Notes: a model not told the origin generated them from the letters alone. Counted from the stretch's first letter, positions 32,179 to 41,428 are shown. The stretch is DNA of 64,000 bases from Foliimonas ilicis (GCF_039939195.1 NZ_JBDUUH010000001.1:558001-622000); one strand, 5' to 3'. Translations and numbers: made by a program.

Positions 32179-33435
32179 ATGAACGGGCCGGACGGCAGCG
32201 AAGGCGAAATCGCCATCATCGGCGCCGGCATCGTCGGCATAAGCGTCGCTGCCTATCTGGCGGAGGCAGGGCGCCGCGTGACGGTGTATGATCGGACCGG
32301 CGTCTGCGAGGAAACCAGTTCGGGAAATGCGGCGGCCTTCGCATTTTCCGACGTTCTGCCGTTGGCTCATAAGGGCATGCTGAGCAAAGTGCCGGGCTGG
32401 CTCGCCGATCCGCTGGGGCCGCTATCCATACCGCCTGCCTATCTCCCCAGCCTGCTTCCCTGGCTGCTGCGTTTTTGGCGCGCTGGCTGGGCAGATAGAT
32501 ATGAATCCGGGCTCAGTGCTCAAGCCTCGCTGATGCGGCTCGCCGAGTCCGAATGGGCAGCCCTCATGGCGCGTTCGGGCACAGGCTCGATGCTGCGCGA
32601 AGACGGTTCACTCGAGCTCTATGAAAGTGAGGCCGAGTTTCAGGCATCGCTTCCGGGCTGGGCCGCGCGAGACCGTTTCGGCATCGTCTATCGTCATCTT
32701 GAGCGCGGTGATCTTCAGAACTACCAGCCGGGGCTGGCTCCTGTTTTTGCGCGCGGCACATTCGTACCGGGCTGGAAAACCGTGTCCGATCCCAAGGATC
32801 TGGGCAAGGCGATTTTTCGATATGCCGAGCAGAAGGGTGCGCGCTTCGTGCAGGCGAATGTCGTCGATCTTTCTGCATCGAGGGAAAATGTGCGTATCGA
32901 TTTGGCTGACGGCCAGACGGCGATGGCACAAAAGCTTGTCATCGCTGCGGGTGCGTGGTCGCATCGTTTGGCTCGACATTTCGGGGAACGGATCCCCCTT
33001 GAGACCGAACGCGGCTACAACACCACACTGCCTGCGGGGGCGTTCGACCTGAAACGGCAGCTCATTTTCTCCGCTCAGGGCTTTGTCATGACGCCCCTGG
33101 AAAACGGCATTCGCGTCGGTGGCGCCGTCGAGCTTGGCGGGCTGGAGCGGGTGCCTAATTTCGCACGGTCACGCGCCATGCTTGAGAAAGCCAAGCGCTT
33201 CGTGCCGGGGCTTCGCACCGAGGGCGGACGCGAATGGATGGGCTATCGCCCGTCGCTGCCGGATTCGCTTCCGGTCATCGGCAGGGCGAAAAATCATCCG
33301 GGCGTCTATTTCGCCTTCGGCCATGGGCATCTCGGCCTCACGCAAGCCGCCGCCACGGGCAGGCTGGTGAGCGGCATGCTTATGGGTGTGCCTTCTCCAA
33401 TCGACATTTCACCCTTTTCCGCGCAGCGCTTTTAA
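32179..33435 (+). CDS. FAD-dependent oxidoreductase, probable D-hydroxyproline dehydrogenase
   Basis: A 418-residue DAO/DadA-type flavoenzyme. The N-terminal FAD motif is IAIIGAGIVGISVAAYLAEAGRRVTVYDR, followed by ETSSGNAAAFAFSD and C-terminal GVYFAFGHGHLGLTQAAATGRLVS. In the hydroxyproline pathway it oxidises cis-4-hydroxy-D-proline to pyrroline-4-hydroxy-2-carboxylate. It differs from the dadA gene at 26139, which sits with the alanine genes. It is 33 bases after the deaminase gene and 14 bases before the epimerase gene. Confidence 0.87.
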   Translation: MNGPDGSEGEIAIIGAGIVGISVAAYLAEAGRRVTVYDRTGVCEETSSGNAAAFAFSDVLPLAHKGMLSKVPGWLADPLGPLSIPPAYLPSLLPWLLRFWRAGWADRYESGLSAQASLMRLAESEWAALMARSGTGSMLREDGSLELYESEAEFQASLPGWAARDRFGIVYRHLERGDLQNYQPGLAPVFARGTFVPGWKTVSDPKDLGKAIFRYAEQKGARFVQANVVDLSASRENVRIDLADGQTAMAQKLVIAAGAWSHRLARHFGERIPLETERGYNTTLPAGAFDLKRQLIFSAQGFVMTPLENGIRVGGAVELGGLERVPNFARSRAMLEKAKRFVPGLRTEGGREWMGYRPSLPDSLPVIGRAKNHPGVYFAFGHGHLGLTQAAATGRLVSGMLMGVPSPIDISPFSAQRF

Positions 33436-33449
33436 GCAGGACAGTCAGC

Positions 33450-34451
33450 ATGGCCCGTCATTCCTTTTTCTGCATCGACGGTCACACTTGCGGCAATCCC
33501 GTTCGCCTCGTTGCAGGCGGCGGGCCACTGCTGCAGGGCACGACCATGATGGAACGCCGGGCGCATTTTCTGGCCGAGTTCGACTGGATCAGAACCGGCC
33601 TGATGTTCGAGCCGCGCGGACATGACGTAATGTCGGGTTCCATCCTCTATCCGCCGACGCGCGATGATTGCGACATCGCGATCCTGTTCATCGAAACGTC
33701 CGGCTGCCTGCCGATGTGCGGGCACGGCACGATCGGAACCGTTACGATGGCGATAGAGCAGGGGCTTGTTCGGCCGAAAGTACCCGGAACCCTGCGTCTC
33801 GATACGCCCGCCGGGCTGGTGATCGCCGAGTACAAACAGGTGGGCGACTATGTCGAGGAAGTGCGTATCACCAATGTACCGTCCTTTCTCTATGCAGAGG
33901 ATTTGACGGTCGAGTGTCCGCAACTCGGCCAGCTTAAAGTCGATGTGGCCTATGGCGGAAACTTTTATGCCATCGTCGAGCCGCAGCAGAATTATCGCGA
34001 CATGGCCGATCATTCGGCGGGCGATCTCATCGCCTGGAGCCCGATTGTGCGGCAGAGGCTGAACGAAAAATACCAATTCGTGCATCCTGAAAATCCGGGC
34101 ATCAACCGGCTTTCGCATCTGCTTTGGACCGGCGCGCCGACCAATCCGGAAGCGCATGCCCGCAACGCGGTGTTCTACGGCGACAAGGCAATCGACCGCT
34201 CACCATGCGGAACCGGAACATCGGCGCGCATGGCGCAGCTTCACGCGAAGGGCCAGTTGAAAGAAGGTGACGATTTCGTCCATGAATCGATCATCGGCTC
34301 GCTCTTCAAGGGCCGGGTGGAGCGCGAAGTCGATGTCGCAGGCAAGACAGGCATTGTGCCTTCCATCGGTGGCTGGGCGCGTATGACCGGGCTGAACACG
34401 ATCTTCATCGATGAGCGCGATCCATTCGCTCATGGCTTCGTAGTGACGTAA
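33450..34451 (+). CDS. 4-hydroxyproline 2-epimerase (PrpA/proline racemase family)
   Basis: A 333-residue enzyme that inverts C2 of trans-4-hydroxy-L-proline to cis-4-hydroxy-D-proline without cofactor. The two catalytic cysteines are C90 (LPMCGHGTIG) and C253 (DRSPCGTGTSARMAQL). The sequence is of the Brucella PrpA type, first described as a proline racemase and B-cell mitogen and later as a hydroxyproline epimerase. The true start is the ATG at 33450; longer in-frame starts run back into the dehydrogenase. It ends the catabolic operon. Confidence 0.93.
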   Translation: MARHSFFCIDGHTCGNPVRLVAGGGPLLQGTTMMERRAHFLAEFDWIRTGLMFEPRGHDVMSGSILYPPTRDDCDIAILFIETSGCLPMCGHGTIGTVTMAIEQGLVRPKVPGTLRLDTPAGLVIAEYKQVGDYVEEVRITNVPSFLYAEDLTVECPQLGQLKVDVAYGGNFYAIVEPQQNYRDMADHSAGDLIAWSPIVRQRLNEKYQFVHPENPGINRLSHLLWTGAPTNPEAHARNAVFYGDKAIDRSPCGTGTSARMAQLHAKGQLKEGDDFVHESIIGSLFKGRVEREVDVAGKTGIVPSIGGWARMTGLNTIFIDERDPFAHGFVVT

Positions 34452-34765
34452 AGTAAGGTAAGTTCATTCAAAAAGAGGATTTGCCAATCATGCAAAAAAA
34501 CTCTCTATAATGCGCTCCAAGCGTGGATTTCTTGCAATTTCCTTGGTTGACCGGTCAGATTCATCAAAGACATTGCGTTGTGCCAGTGCTAGCTTGCCTC
34601 TGGTCCAGTGATTTCACGCAGATGAGACGCGGGTCGGATATCAGCCTAAAGTGGCGTGCGACAGTACAAAAACCAAGTTGCAAATCGGGCGCGGCGCTTT
34701 AGGACTAGGGGAACTATAGAAGTGGATGCGTCTGCAAGACGACATTCCAGGGGAGCCGCATTCAA
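34452..34765 (+). other. Gap before the liv operon with a candidate promoter
   Basis: A 314-base gap. TTGCCA (34481-34486) and a perfect TATAAT (34506-34511), 19 bases apart, are the best promoter candidate; it would leave a leader of about 250 nt. GGGGAG (34751-34756) is the livH ribosome-binding site. No gene, repeat or clear terminator is visible in the rest. Confidence 0.4.
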
Positions 34766-35668
34766 ATGGAATATTTTATCCAGCAGCTTATCAACGGGCT
34801 GACGCTGGGGTCGATCTATGGGCTGATCGCAATCGGCTATACGATGGTCTACGGCATCATCGGCATGATCAATTTCGCCCATGGCGATATCTTCATGGTG
34901 GGTGCGTTCACCGCGCTGATCGTCTTTCTCCTTCTGGTCGGCCTTTTCTATTCGATCCCCGTCGTGCTGGCGCTTCTGATCATGATGATCGTGGCCATGC
35001 TGCTCACCAGCCTTTACAATTGGACGATCGAAAAGATGGCCTACAGGCCGCTTCGAGGTTCGTTCCGGCTGGCTCCGCTGATCACGGCAATCGGCATGTC
35101 CATTGCGCTGTCGAACTTCGTGCAGGTCACGCAGGGTCCACGCAACAAGCCGATTCCTCCATTGATCACCAAGGTTTACAATGTCGGCGGCATCTCGATC
35201 TCGCTGAAGCAGATCGTGATCGTGCTGGTCACGTCATCGTTGCTGGTGATCTTCTGGTATCTCGTCAACAAAACCTCTCTCGGCCGCGCACAGCGCGCCT
35301 GCGAACAGGATCGCAAGATGGCGGCGCTGCTCGGCATCGATGTCGATCGCACCATCTCGATCACCTTCATCATGGGCGCGTCGCTCGCCGCCGTCGCCGG
35401 TACGCTGTTCCTCATGTATTACGGTGTCGTCGTGTTCTCGGATGGTTTTGTGCCGGGTGTGAAAGCGTTCACCGCAGCGGTTCTCGGCGGCATCGGCTCG
35501 ATACCGGGCGCCGTGCTCGGCGGCCTACTCATCGGCTTCATCGAATCCATGTGGTCGGCTTACTTCTCCATCGACTACAAGGACGTCGCAGCATTCTCGA
35601 TCCTCGCCATCGTGCTGATCTTCCTGCCTTCCGGCATCCTTGGCCGGCCTGAAGTCGAAAAGGTCTGA
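34766..35668 (+). CDS. livH: Branched-chain amino-acid ABC transporter permease LivH
   Basis: A 300-residue inner-membrane permease of the LivH family with about eight helices. YFIQQLINGLTLGSIYGLIAIGYTMVYGIIGMINFAHGDI is the diagnostic opening, and GIDVDRTISITFIMGASLAAVAGTL the coupling region. It pairs with LivM, LivG and LivF in this operon. The substrate is Leu/Ile/Val by family, but related systems import other amino acids. Confidence 0.93.
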   Translation: MEYFIQQLINGLTLGSIYGLIAIGYTMVYGIIGMINFAHGDIFMVGAFTALIVFLLLVGLFYSIPVVLALLIMMIVAMLLTSLYNWTIEKMAYRPLRGSFRLAPLITAIGMSIALSNFVQVTQGPRNKPIPPLITKVYNVGGISISLKQIVIVLVTSSLLVIFWYLVNKTSLGRAQRACEQDRKMAALLGIDVDRTISITFIMGASLAAVAGTLFLMYYGVVVFSDGFVPGVKAFTAAVLGGIGSIPGAVLGGLLIGFIESMWSAYFSIDYKDVAAFSILAIVLIFLPSGILGRPEVEKV

Positions 35669-35672
35669 CGTC

Positions 35673-37238
35673 ATGGCTGATGTTGCGTCCACGAAGCCCG
35701 GCGAGCCGGCTCCAATTCAACGCGCCATTCGCGAAGCGCTATTCGCGGGTCTCATCTCATTCGGTCTGTTCGTTATGTTTATCGGCCTGAAAACCGATCA
35801 GAACATCCGCAACGAACTGGTCATCGTCCAGAGATGGGGCACGCTGGCAATCGTCGTCGGTCTTGTGATGATTGGCCGGTTCCTGATGGTCGCTTATCTG
35901 CGCCCGTATTTTGCGAATCAGAAGGTTGTGAATATCGCGACCGGTCTTTTGCCGGACAGCTCGGCCAAGCGGTTCTTCAAGCTTCCATACTTTATCGTTG
36001 CCGTGATTGTCGCTGCGGTCCTGCTCTTCTTTTCGGGCACGCTGGCAGGGGCGCTCGGCCCACAGGCATCAGCCTATGTCGGGCTCATTCGCGGGGCCGC
36101 GATCATCTATGCGCTGGCCTCGGTGTTTTATTATTATCGCACCTTCATCCTTGCTCATTTCTCGCTGCTGGCCATCATCGCGATGGTCATCTATCCGGTG
36201 CTGATGGTTGCGCTGTTCGGCTTCCAGGGTTCGTTGAAATGGGTCGATAATTTCGGTATCCAGATTCTCATCTACGTCATGCTGGCATGGGGCCTGAACA
36301 TTGTGGTGGGCCTGGCCGGTCTTCTCGATCTCGGCTATGTCGCCTTCTACGCGGTCGGCGCTTATTCCTACGCGCTTCTCGGCACGCATTTCGGCTGGTC
36401 CTTCTGGATATTGCTTCCCGCCGCCGGTCTTATGGCTGCCTTCTGGGGCGTGATCCTCGGCTTTCCGGTGCTGCGATTGCGGGGCGACTATCTCGCCATC
36501 GTGACGCTCGCCTTCGGTGAAATCATCCGCCTTGTGCTTATCAACTGGCGCGAAGTCACCAATGGTTCGGCAGGCATTTCCGGTATCCCGAAAGTGACCT
36601 TCTTCGGCTGGTTCAATTTCGACGTCTCGTCGCCGGATTACATCGCGAAAGTCTTCGGGCTGGCGACGTCCGGCGCTTATTACAAGATCTTCCTCTATTA
36701 CCTGATCCTGGCGCTGGCACTTATCACTGCGTTCGTCACGATCCGCCTGCGCCGCATGCCGGTTGGCCGGGCGTGGGAAGCGCTGCGCGAAGACGAAATC
36801 GCCTGCCGCTCGCTCGGCATCAACACGACCAACACGAAGCTTACGGCCTTCGCCATCGGCGCTATGTTCGGCGGCTTCGCCGGCTCGTTCTTCGCGGCTC
36901 GTCAGGGCTTCGTCAGCCCCGAATCCTTCGTGTTCCTCGAATCTGCGATTATTCTCGCAATCGTGGTTCTTGGTGGCATGGGCTCGCTGGTCGGCATCGC
37001 GATCGCTGCACTGGTGATGATCGGCGGTACGGAAATCCTGCGCGAAATGACGTTCCTGAAAGCGATCTTCGGGCAGAGTTTCACGCCGGAGCTTTACCGC
37101 ATGCTGCTGTTCGGCCTTGCCATGGTCATCGTCATGGTGTGGAAGCCGCGCGGTTTCGTCGGCAGCCGTGAACCGACCGCCTTCCTGCGTGAGAGAAAAG
37201 CCGTCTCGAGTTCCTTCACCAAGGAAGGACACGGCTGA
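35673..37238 (+). CDS. livM: Branched-chain amino-acid ABC transporter permease LivM
   Basis: A 521-residue permease with an N-terminal extension of several helices before the core. The core is seen from LIYVMLAWGLNIVVGLAGLLDLGYVAFYAVGAYSYALL, and VGRAWEALREDEIACRSLGINTTNTKLTAFAIGA is the LivM cytoplasmic loop that meets the ATPase. The start ATG at 35673 lies 4 bases after livH; its stop TGA overlaps the livG start. Confidence 0.92.
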   Translation: MADVASTKPGEPAPIQRAIREALFAGLISFGLFVMFIGLKTDQNIRNELVIVQRWGTLAIVVGLVMIGRFLMVAYLRPYFANQKVVNIATGLLPDSSAKRFFKLPYFIVAVIVAAVLLFFSGTLAGALGPQASAYVGLIRGAAIIYALASVFYYYRTFILAHFSLLAIIAMVIYPVLMVALFGFQGSLKWVDNFGIQILIYVMLAWGLNIVVGLAGLLDLGYVAFYAVGAYSYALLGTHFGWSFWILLPAAGLMAAFWGVILGFPVLRLRGDYLAIVTLAFGEIIRLVLINWREVTNGSAGISGIPKVTFFGWFNFDVSSPDYIAKVFGLATSGAYYKIFLYYLILALALITAFVTIRLRRMPVGRAWEALREDEIACRSLGINTTNTKLTAFAIGAMFGGFAGSFFAARQGFVSPESFVFLESAIILAIVVLGGMGSLVGIAIAALVMIGGTEILREMTFLKAIFGQSFTPELYRMLLFGLAMVIVMVWKPRGFVGSREPTAFLRERKAVSSSFTKEGHG

Positions 37239-38797
37239 TGAGCACGGAATCCGTAATGAACACTCCAATTCTCTCGGTCGAGCATCTATCAATGAAGTTC
37301 GGTGGCCTTGTGGCCATCGGCGATCTGTCCTTCGAGGCAAAGCGCGGTGAAATCACCGCGCTGATCGGGCCGAACGGTGCGGGCAAGACGACCGTCTTCA
37401 ACTGCATCACGGGCTTCTACAAACCGTCCGAAGGCATGATCCGGCTGAACAGCAAGACGGGACGCGAGTTCCTTCTGGAGCGTCTGCCGGACTATCAGAT
37501 CACGGCGCGCGCCAAGGTGGCGCGTACCTTCCAGAACATCCGCCTGTTTTCGGGCATGACCGTTCTGGAAAACCTGCTGGTCGCGCAGCACAACAAGCTG
37601 ATGCGCGCTTCGGGCTTTACGATCCTCGGTCTGTTCGGGCTTCCGAGCTATAAAAGATCGTCCGCCGAATCCATCGAACTGGCAAAATTCTGGCTGGACA
37701 AGGCTGATCTGACCGATCGTGCGGATGATCCGGCGGGCGACCTTCCTTATGGCGCGCAGCGTCGTCTGGAAATCGCGCGCGCCATGTGCACCGAGCCGGA
37801 ACTGCTTTGTCTCGACGAGCCTGCGGCTGGCCTCAATCCGAAAGAGTCGCTGGCGCTCAACACGCTGCTTATCGACATCAAGAAAACGACGGGCACGTCG
37901 ATCCTGCTCATCGAACACGACATGTCGGTTGTCATGCAGATTTCCGATCATGTCGTCGTGCTTGAATATGGCCGCAAGATTTCCGATGGCGATCCGACAT
38001 TCGTAAAGAGCGACCCGCGCGTCATCGCCGCTTATCTCGGCGTGGACGATGAGGAAGTCACCGAAGTTCTGGCGGAGGTCGGCGACGATCACGTCATCGA
38101 AGAACTCGGCATCGAGCCCGATCCGTCTCAGGCGCCTGCCGCATCCGCTTCGATGCTTGCAGGCCCGATCTCGGAAACGATCGACAAGGGCGATGACGAA
38201 GAGGCTGCCAAAGCCTCGCCGCGCGCTTCGAAGGCGGCGCAGGTTTCCGCGAAACAGGCGTCTGCGAAATCCGCGCCCGTGAAAAAGGCTGCGGCCAAGC
38301 CTGTAGCTGCGAAACCGGCAGTGACGCCCAAGGCCGCTCCCGCGAAGCCGGTTGCTGCAGCGCCAGTAAAACCGGCTGCAAAAGCGGTCGCGCCTGCCAA
38401 GGCGGTACCAGCAAAGCCAGTCGCCGCAAAAGCCGTGGCGGCGAAGGCTGCACCAGCAAAAGCGCCGCCCGCGAAGACGGTGCCTGTCAAAGCTGCTCCG
38501 GCAAAGCCAAAAGCTCCGGCGGTTGCGCAGAGCCTTTCGGCACCGCGCGGCGGCACTGCCGACAAGCTTCTGCTTATCAAGGGCATTGGGCCGGTCAATG
38601 AGCGCAAGCTCAATGAGCACGGCATCTTCCATTTTGACCAGATTGCCGCCTGGAAAAAGGCCGATGTGGTCGCGGCAGAGACCTATCTGGAATTCGACGG
38701 GCGGATAGCGCGCGAAGACTGGGTCGGGCAGGCCAAAAAACTTGCCAGGGAAGCCGCAAAGGCACCTACCAAGGCAAAGACCGGGGGACGTAAATAA
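37238..38797 (+). CDS. livG: LivG ABC ATPase fused to a Lys/Ala/Pro linker and HhH domain
   Basis: A 519-residue protein, twice the usual ~255. Residues 10-270 are the ATPase: Walker A GPNGAGKTT (44-52), signature region LPYGAQRRLEIARA, Walker B LLCLDEPAAG, H-loop IEHDMS. Residues 275-320 are acidic. Residues 325-435 are a low-complexity Ala/Lys/Pro repeat, and 445-503 form a helix-hairpin-helix domain (LLIKGIGPVNERKL ... GRIAREDWVGQAKKLA). That domain aligns without gaps to the C-terminus of L21 in this window. The function of the tail is unknown. Start TGATG and stop TAATG overlaps couple it to livM and livF. Confidence 0.93.
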   Translation: MSTESVMNTPILSVEHLSMKFGGLVAIGDLSFEAKRGEITALIGPNGAGKTTVFNCITGFYKPSEGMIRLNSKTGREFLLERLPDYQITARAKVARTFQNIRLFSGMTVLENLLVAQHNKLMRASGFTILGLFGLPSYKRSSAESIELAKFWLDKADLTDRADDPAGDLPYGAQRRLEIARAMCTEPELLCLDEPAAGLNPKESLALNTLLIDIKKTTGTSILLIEHDMSVVMQISDHVVVLEYGRKISDGDPTFVKSDPRVIAAYLGVDDEEVTEVLAEVGDDHVIEELGIEPDPSQAPAASASMLAGPISETIDKGDDEEAAKASPRASKAAQVSAKQASAKSAPVKKAAAKPVAAKPAVTPKAAPAKPVAAAPVKPAAKAVAPAKAVPAKPVAAKAVAAKAAPAKAPPAKTVPVKAAPAKPKAPAVAQSLSAPRGGTADKLLLIKGIGPVNERKLNEHGIFHFDQIAAWKKADVVAAETYLEFDGRIAREDWVGQAKKLAREAAKAPTKAKTGGRK

Positions 38798-39522
38798 TGG
38801 CTTCACCCCTGCTCTCGGTTAGGGACGTCGAGACCTATTACGGCAACATCCGTGCGCTGAATGGTGTCAATGTCGATGTCAATGAAGGCGAGATCGTCGC
38901 GCTGATCGGCGCGAACGGTGCCGGAAAATCGACGCTCATGATGACCATCTTCGGCAGCCCGCGTGCCCGCAGCGGCAAGATCACCTTCGCCGGCACCGAC
39001 ATCACGGAAATGCCGACGCATGAGATCGCAAGAATGCGCATCGCGCAGTCGCCGGAAGGCCGCCGCATCTTTCCGCGCATGACAGTGCTCGAAAATTTGC
39101 AGATGGGCGCGAGCCTCGACAAGCTGCAATATTTCGATGAGGATGTGGAGAAGATCTTCACGCTCTTCCCGCGCCTCAAGGAGCGTATCCAGCAGCGCGG
39201 CGGCACGCTTTCGGGCGGTGAGCAGCAGATGCTGTCCATCGGCCGCGCGCTGATGGCGCGGCCAAAACTGCTGCTGCTCGATGAGCCGTCGCTCGGTCTG
39301 GCCCCGCTGATCGTCAAGCAAATCTTCGATGCTGTCCGCGAACTCAACCGCACACAGGGGCTGACGGTGTTCCTGGTCGAGCAGAACGCGTTCGGCGCGC
39401 TGAAGCTGGCGCATCGCGGCTATGTCATGGTCAATGGCAATGTCACGATGAGCGGCAGCGGCAAGGAGCTTCTGGCAGACCCCGAAGTCCGTGCGGCCTA
39501 TCTCGAAGGCGGCCGGCATTGA
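38797..39522 (+). CDS. livF: Branched-chain amino-acid ABC transporter ATPase LivF
   Basis: A 241-residue ATPase of standard length. Walker A is GANGAGKST, signature LSGGEQQMLSIGRAL, Walker B LLLLDEPSLGLAP, H-loop VEQNA. EGRRIFPRMTVLENLQMGA is the LivF Q-loop region. It heterodimerises with LivG at the membrane. The start ATG overlaps the livG TAA. Confidence 0.95.
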   Translation: MASPLLSVRDVETYYGNIRALNGVNVDVNEGEIVALIGANGAGKSTLMMTIFGSPRARSGKITFAGTDITEMPTHEIARMRIAQSPEGRRIFPRMTVLENLQMGASLDKLQYFDEDVEKIFTLFPRLKERIQQRGGTLSGGEQQMLSIGRALMARPKLLLLDEPSLGLAPLIVKQIFDAVRELNRTQGLTVFLVEQNAFGALKLAHRGYVMVNGNVTMSGSGKELLADPEVRAAYLEGGRH

Positions 39523-39540
39523 CCCGAGCAGGAGGCTGAT

Positions 39541-39888
39541 ATGCAAGGTATTCTCTACGAAGAAGCATCGGTCTGGCAGTTCTTTTTCGTCACCTGTCTG
39601 CTGGGCGGCTGGGCTGCCTGGATGACCGGGCGCGCATGTGCGCAGACATGGCGGCCCTTCTATGCGCTGTTCGTTTATCTGTTGGCGCTCGGATTGGCGG
39701 TTCGTTTCATCCACCATGCACTGTTCGATGGGACGATGCTGACTGCGCAATTCTATATCGTCGATACGATCATACTGCTTGTTCTTGGAACTTTGGGGTT
39801 CCGTTACACACGCACCAACCAGATGGTCAATCAATATAGCTGGCTTTACGAAAGGGCTACTCCGTTAAGCTGGAAACCGAAAAGCTGA
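39541..39888 (+). CDS. Small membrane protein of the liv operon (DUF6867-like)
   Basis: A 115-residue protein with three hydrophobic segments (FFFVTCLLGGWAAWMTG, FYALFVYLLALGLAVRF, FYIVDTIILLVLGTLGF) and a conserved-looking tail (RYTRTNQMVNQYSWLYER). It follows livF by 18 bases, in the position where a family of unknown-function membrane proteins is found in Rhizobiales liv operons. It may be an accessory of the transporter. Family name recalled, not checked. Confidence 0.75.
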   Translation: MQGILYEEASVWQFFFVTCLLGGWAAWMTGRACAQTWRPFYALFVYLLALGLAVRFIHHALFDGTMLTAQFYIVDTIILLVLGTLGFRYTRTNQMVNQYSWLYERATPLSWKPKS

Positions 39889-39897
39889 TACCGCCAT

Positions 39898-40000
39898 TAG
39901 ATCGCCGTGCTTCCTTTCGGACGCACAAAGGACGATCTAACACTTTGAATGAGCATCGGAATATTCCGAAAACCAGTAACCACTTTTCGGTCCGATGCTC
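39898..40000. repeat. Two adjacent inverted repeats (palindromic intergenic element)
   Basis: TTAGATCG / CGATCTAA (39898-39905 / 39933-39940) enclose CCTTT/AAAGG. Next, GAGCATCGGA / TCCGATGCTC (39951-39960 / 39991-40000) enclose CCGAAAA/TTTTCGG (39966-39972 / 39984-39990). It lies in the 241-base gap before the substrate-binding protein gene and could act as a processing or stability element on the liv transcript. The sequence style suggests a dispersed repeat. Confidence 0.65.
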
Positions 40001-40129
40001 TAGCGTCGTTTTTGAAATGAATCGGCGTGACAAGAGCTGGAAAATCGGCAAACTGATCTTTCTGCGATCTTTGGGTGGGCATCGCAAGAAAGCAAATTTC
40101 ACGCCCACTCTGTTAATGGGAGCGTTTCA

Positions 40130-41245
40130 ATGAAAAAGTCACTTCTGTCCGCAGTCGCCATGAGCGCCTTGCTGGCATTCGGCGGCAGCGCGTGGGCGGA
40201 TGTTCTCGTCGGCGTTGGCGGTCCGATCACCGGTCCGAACGCCGCTTTCGGAGCACAGCTTCAGCGCGGTGCCGAACAGGCTGCAGCCGACATCAATGCC
40301 GCCGGCGGCATCAATGGCGAGCAGATCAAGGTCTCTGTCGGCGACGACGTGTCCGATCCTAAGCAGGGCATCTCGGTCGCCAACAAATTCGTTGCCGATG
40401 GCGTGAAGTTCGTCGTCGGTCACTTCAACTCGGGCGTCTCGATCCCGGCTTCGGAAGTCTATGCCGAAAACGGCATCCTCGAAGTTACGCCTGCATCGAC
40501 CAACCCGGTCTTCACCGAGCGCGGCCTGTGGAACACGTTCCGCATCTGCGGTCGTGACGATCAGCAGGGCGAAGTCGCCGGCAAGTACATTGCCGAGAAG
40601 TTCAAGGACGCCAAGGTTGCTGTCATCCACGACAAGACGCCTTACGGCCAGGGCCTCGCCGATGAAACCAAGAAGGCGCTCAACGCCGCTGGTCTCACGG
40701 AAGCCATGTATGAAGGCGTCAATGCAGGCGACAAGGACTTCTCCGCGCTCATCGCAAAGATGAAGCAGGCTGGCGTTACGCTCATCTATTGGGGCGGTCT
40801 GCACACGGAAGCAGGTCTCCTTATCCGCCAGACAGCAGATCAGGGCCTGAAGGCTCCGCTGTTCTCGGGTGACGGCATCGTTTCCAACGAGCTGGCATCG
40901 ATCGCCGGTGACGCGGTTGCCGGTACGCTGAACACGTTCGGCCCGGATCCACGCACCAACCCGGCTGCAAAGGACGTCGTCGAGAAGTTCCGCGCTGCTG
41001 GTTTCGAACCTGAAGCCTACACGCTCTACTCCTATGCTTCGATGCAGGTCATCGCGCAGGCTGCTGCTGCTGCCGGTTCGAATGATCCGGAAGCCGTTGC
41101 TGCTGCCATCAAGGAAAAAGGTCCGTTCAAGACCGTTCTTGGCGATCTGTCCTTTGATGAAAAGGGCGATCGTACGGATGCCGACTACGTTGTTTACGAA
41201 TGGCGCAAGGGCGACGACGGCAAGTACAACTACTTCCAGCTCTAA
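40130..41245 (+). CDS. Branched-chain amino-acid ABC transporter substrate-binding protein
   Basis: A 371-residue periplasmic binding protein (LivJ/LivK family). The signal peptide is MKKSLLSAVAMSALLAFGGSAWA. Mature sequence DVLVGVGGPITGPNAAFGAQLQRGAEQAAADINAAGG is the family opening; VVGHFNSGVSIPASEVYAENGILEVTPASTNPVFTERG holds the ligand serine and threonine region. It would deliver Leu, Ile, Val or a related amino acid to LivHMGF. The separate leader suggests a higher expression level than the permease genes. Confidence 0.93.
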   Translation: MKKSLLSAVAMSALLAFGGSAWADVLVGVGGPITGPNAAFGAQLQRGAEQAAADINAAGGINGEQIKVSVGDDVSDPKQGISVANKFVADGVKFVVGHFNSGVSIPASEVYAENGILEVTPASTNPVFTERGLWNTFRICGRDDQQGEVAGKYIAEKFKDAKVAVIHDKTPYGQGLADETKKALNAAGLTEAMYEGVNAGDKDFSALIAKMKQAGVTLIYWGGLHTEAGLLIRQTADQGLKAPLFSGDGIVSNELASIAGDAVAGTLNTFGPDPRTNPAAKDVVEKFRAAGFEPEAYTLYSYASMQVIAQAAAAAGSNDPEAVAAAIKEKGPFKTVLGDLSFDEKGDRTDADYVVYEWRKGDDGKYNYFQL

Positions 41246-41270
41246 TATTTTTTGAGCTTTGGAATTCGAG

Positions 41271-41299
41271 AATGCCCGGCGCTTGCGCCGGGCATTTTT
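41271..41299 (+). terminator. Rho-independent terminator of the liv operon
   Basis: Perfect 12-bp stem AATGCCCGGCGC / GCGCCGGGCATT (41271-41282 / 41285-41296), loop TT, followed by a T-run. Confidence 0.92.
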
Positions 41300-41428
41300 G
41301 TGTCTTTTCAGAGGGCTATATTACTCACTGTTAAATCGATTGAAATTTAATTGCTCCGTAGAGTTTGCGCTGCAGCATTTTGCGCGCTAATCAGGGTTCC
41401 GTAACGTCGCTTTCACTGGAGTTTGCCT

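Noticed and set aside
36069..38806. Two long antisense frames (423 and 505 codons) opposite livM and livG
   Set aside because: They mirror strongly conserved transporter genes, and the second is rich in artefactual Cys/Arg from the Ala/Lys linker. No ribosome-binding site or motif.
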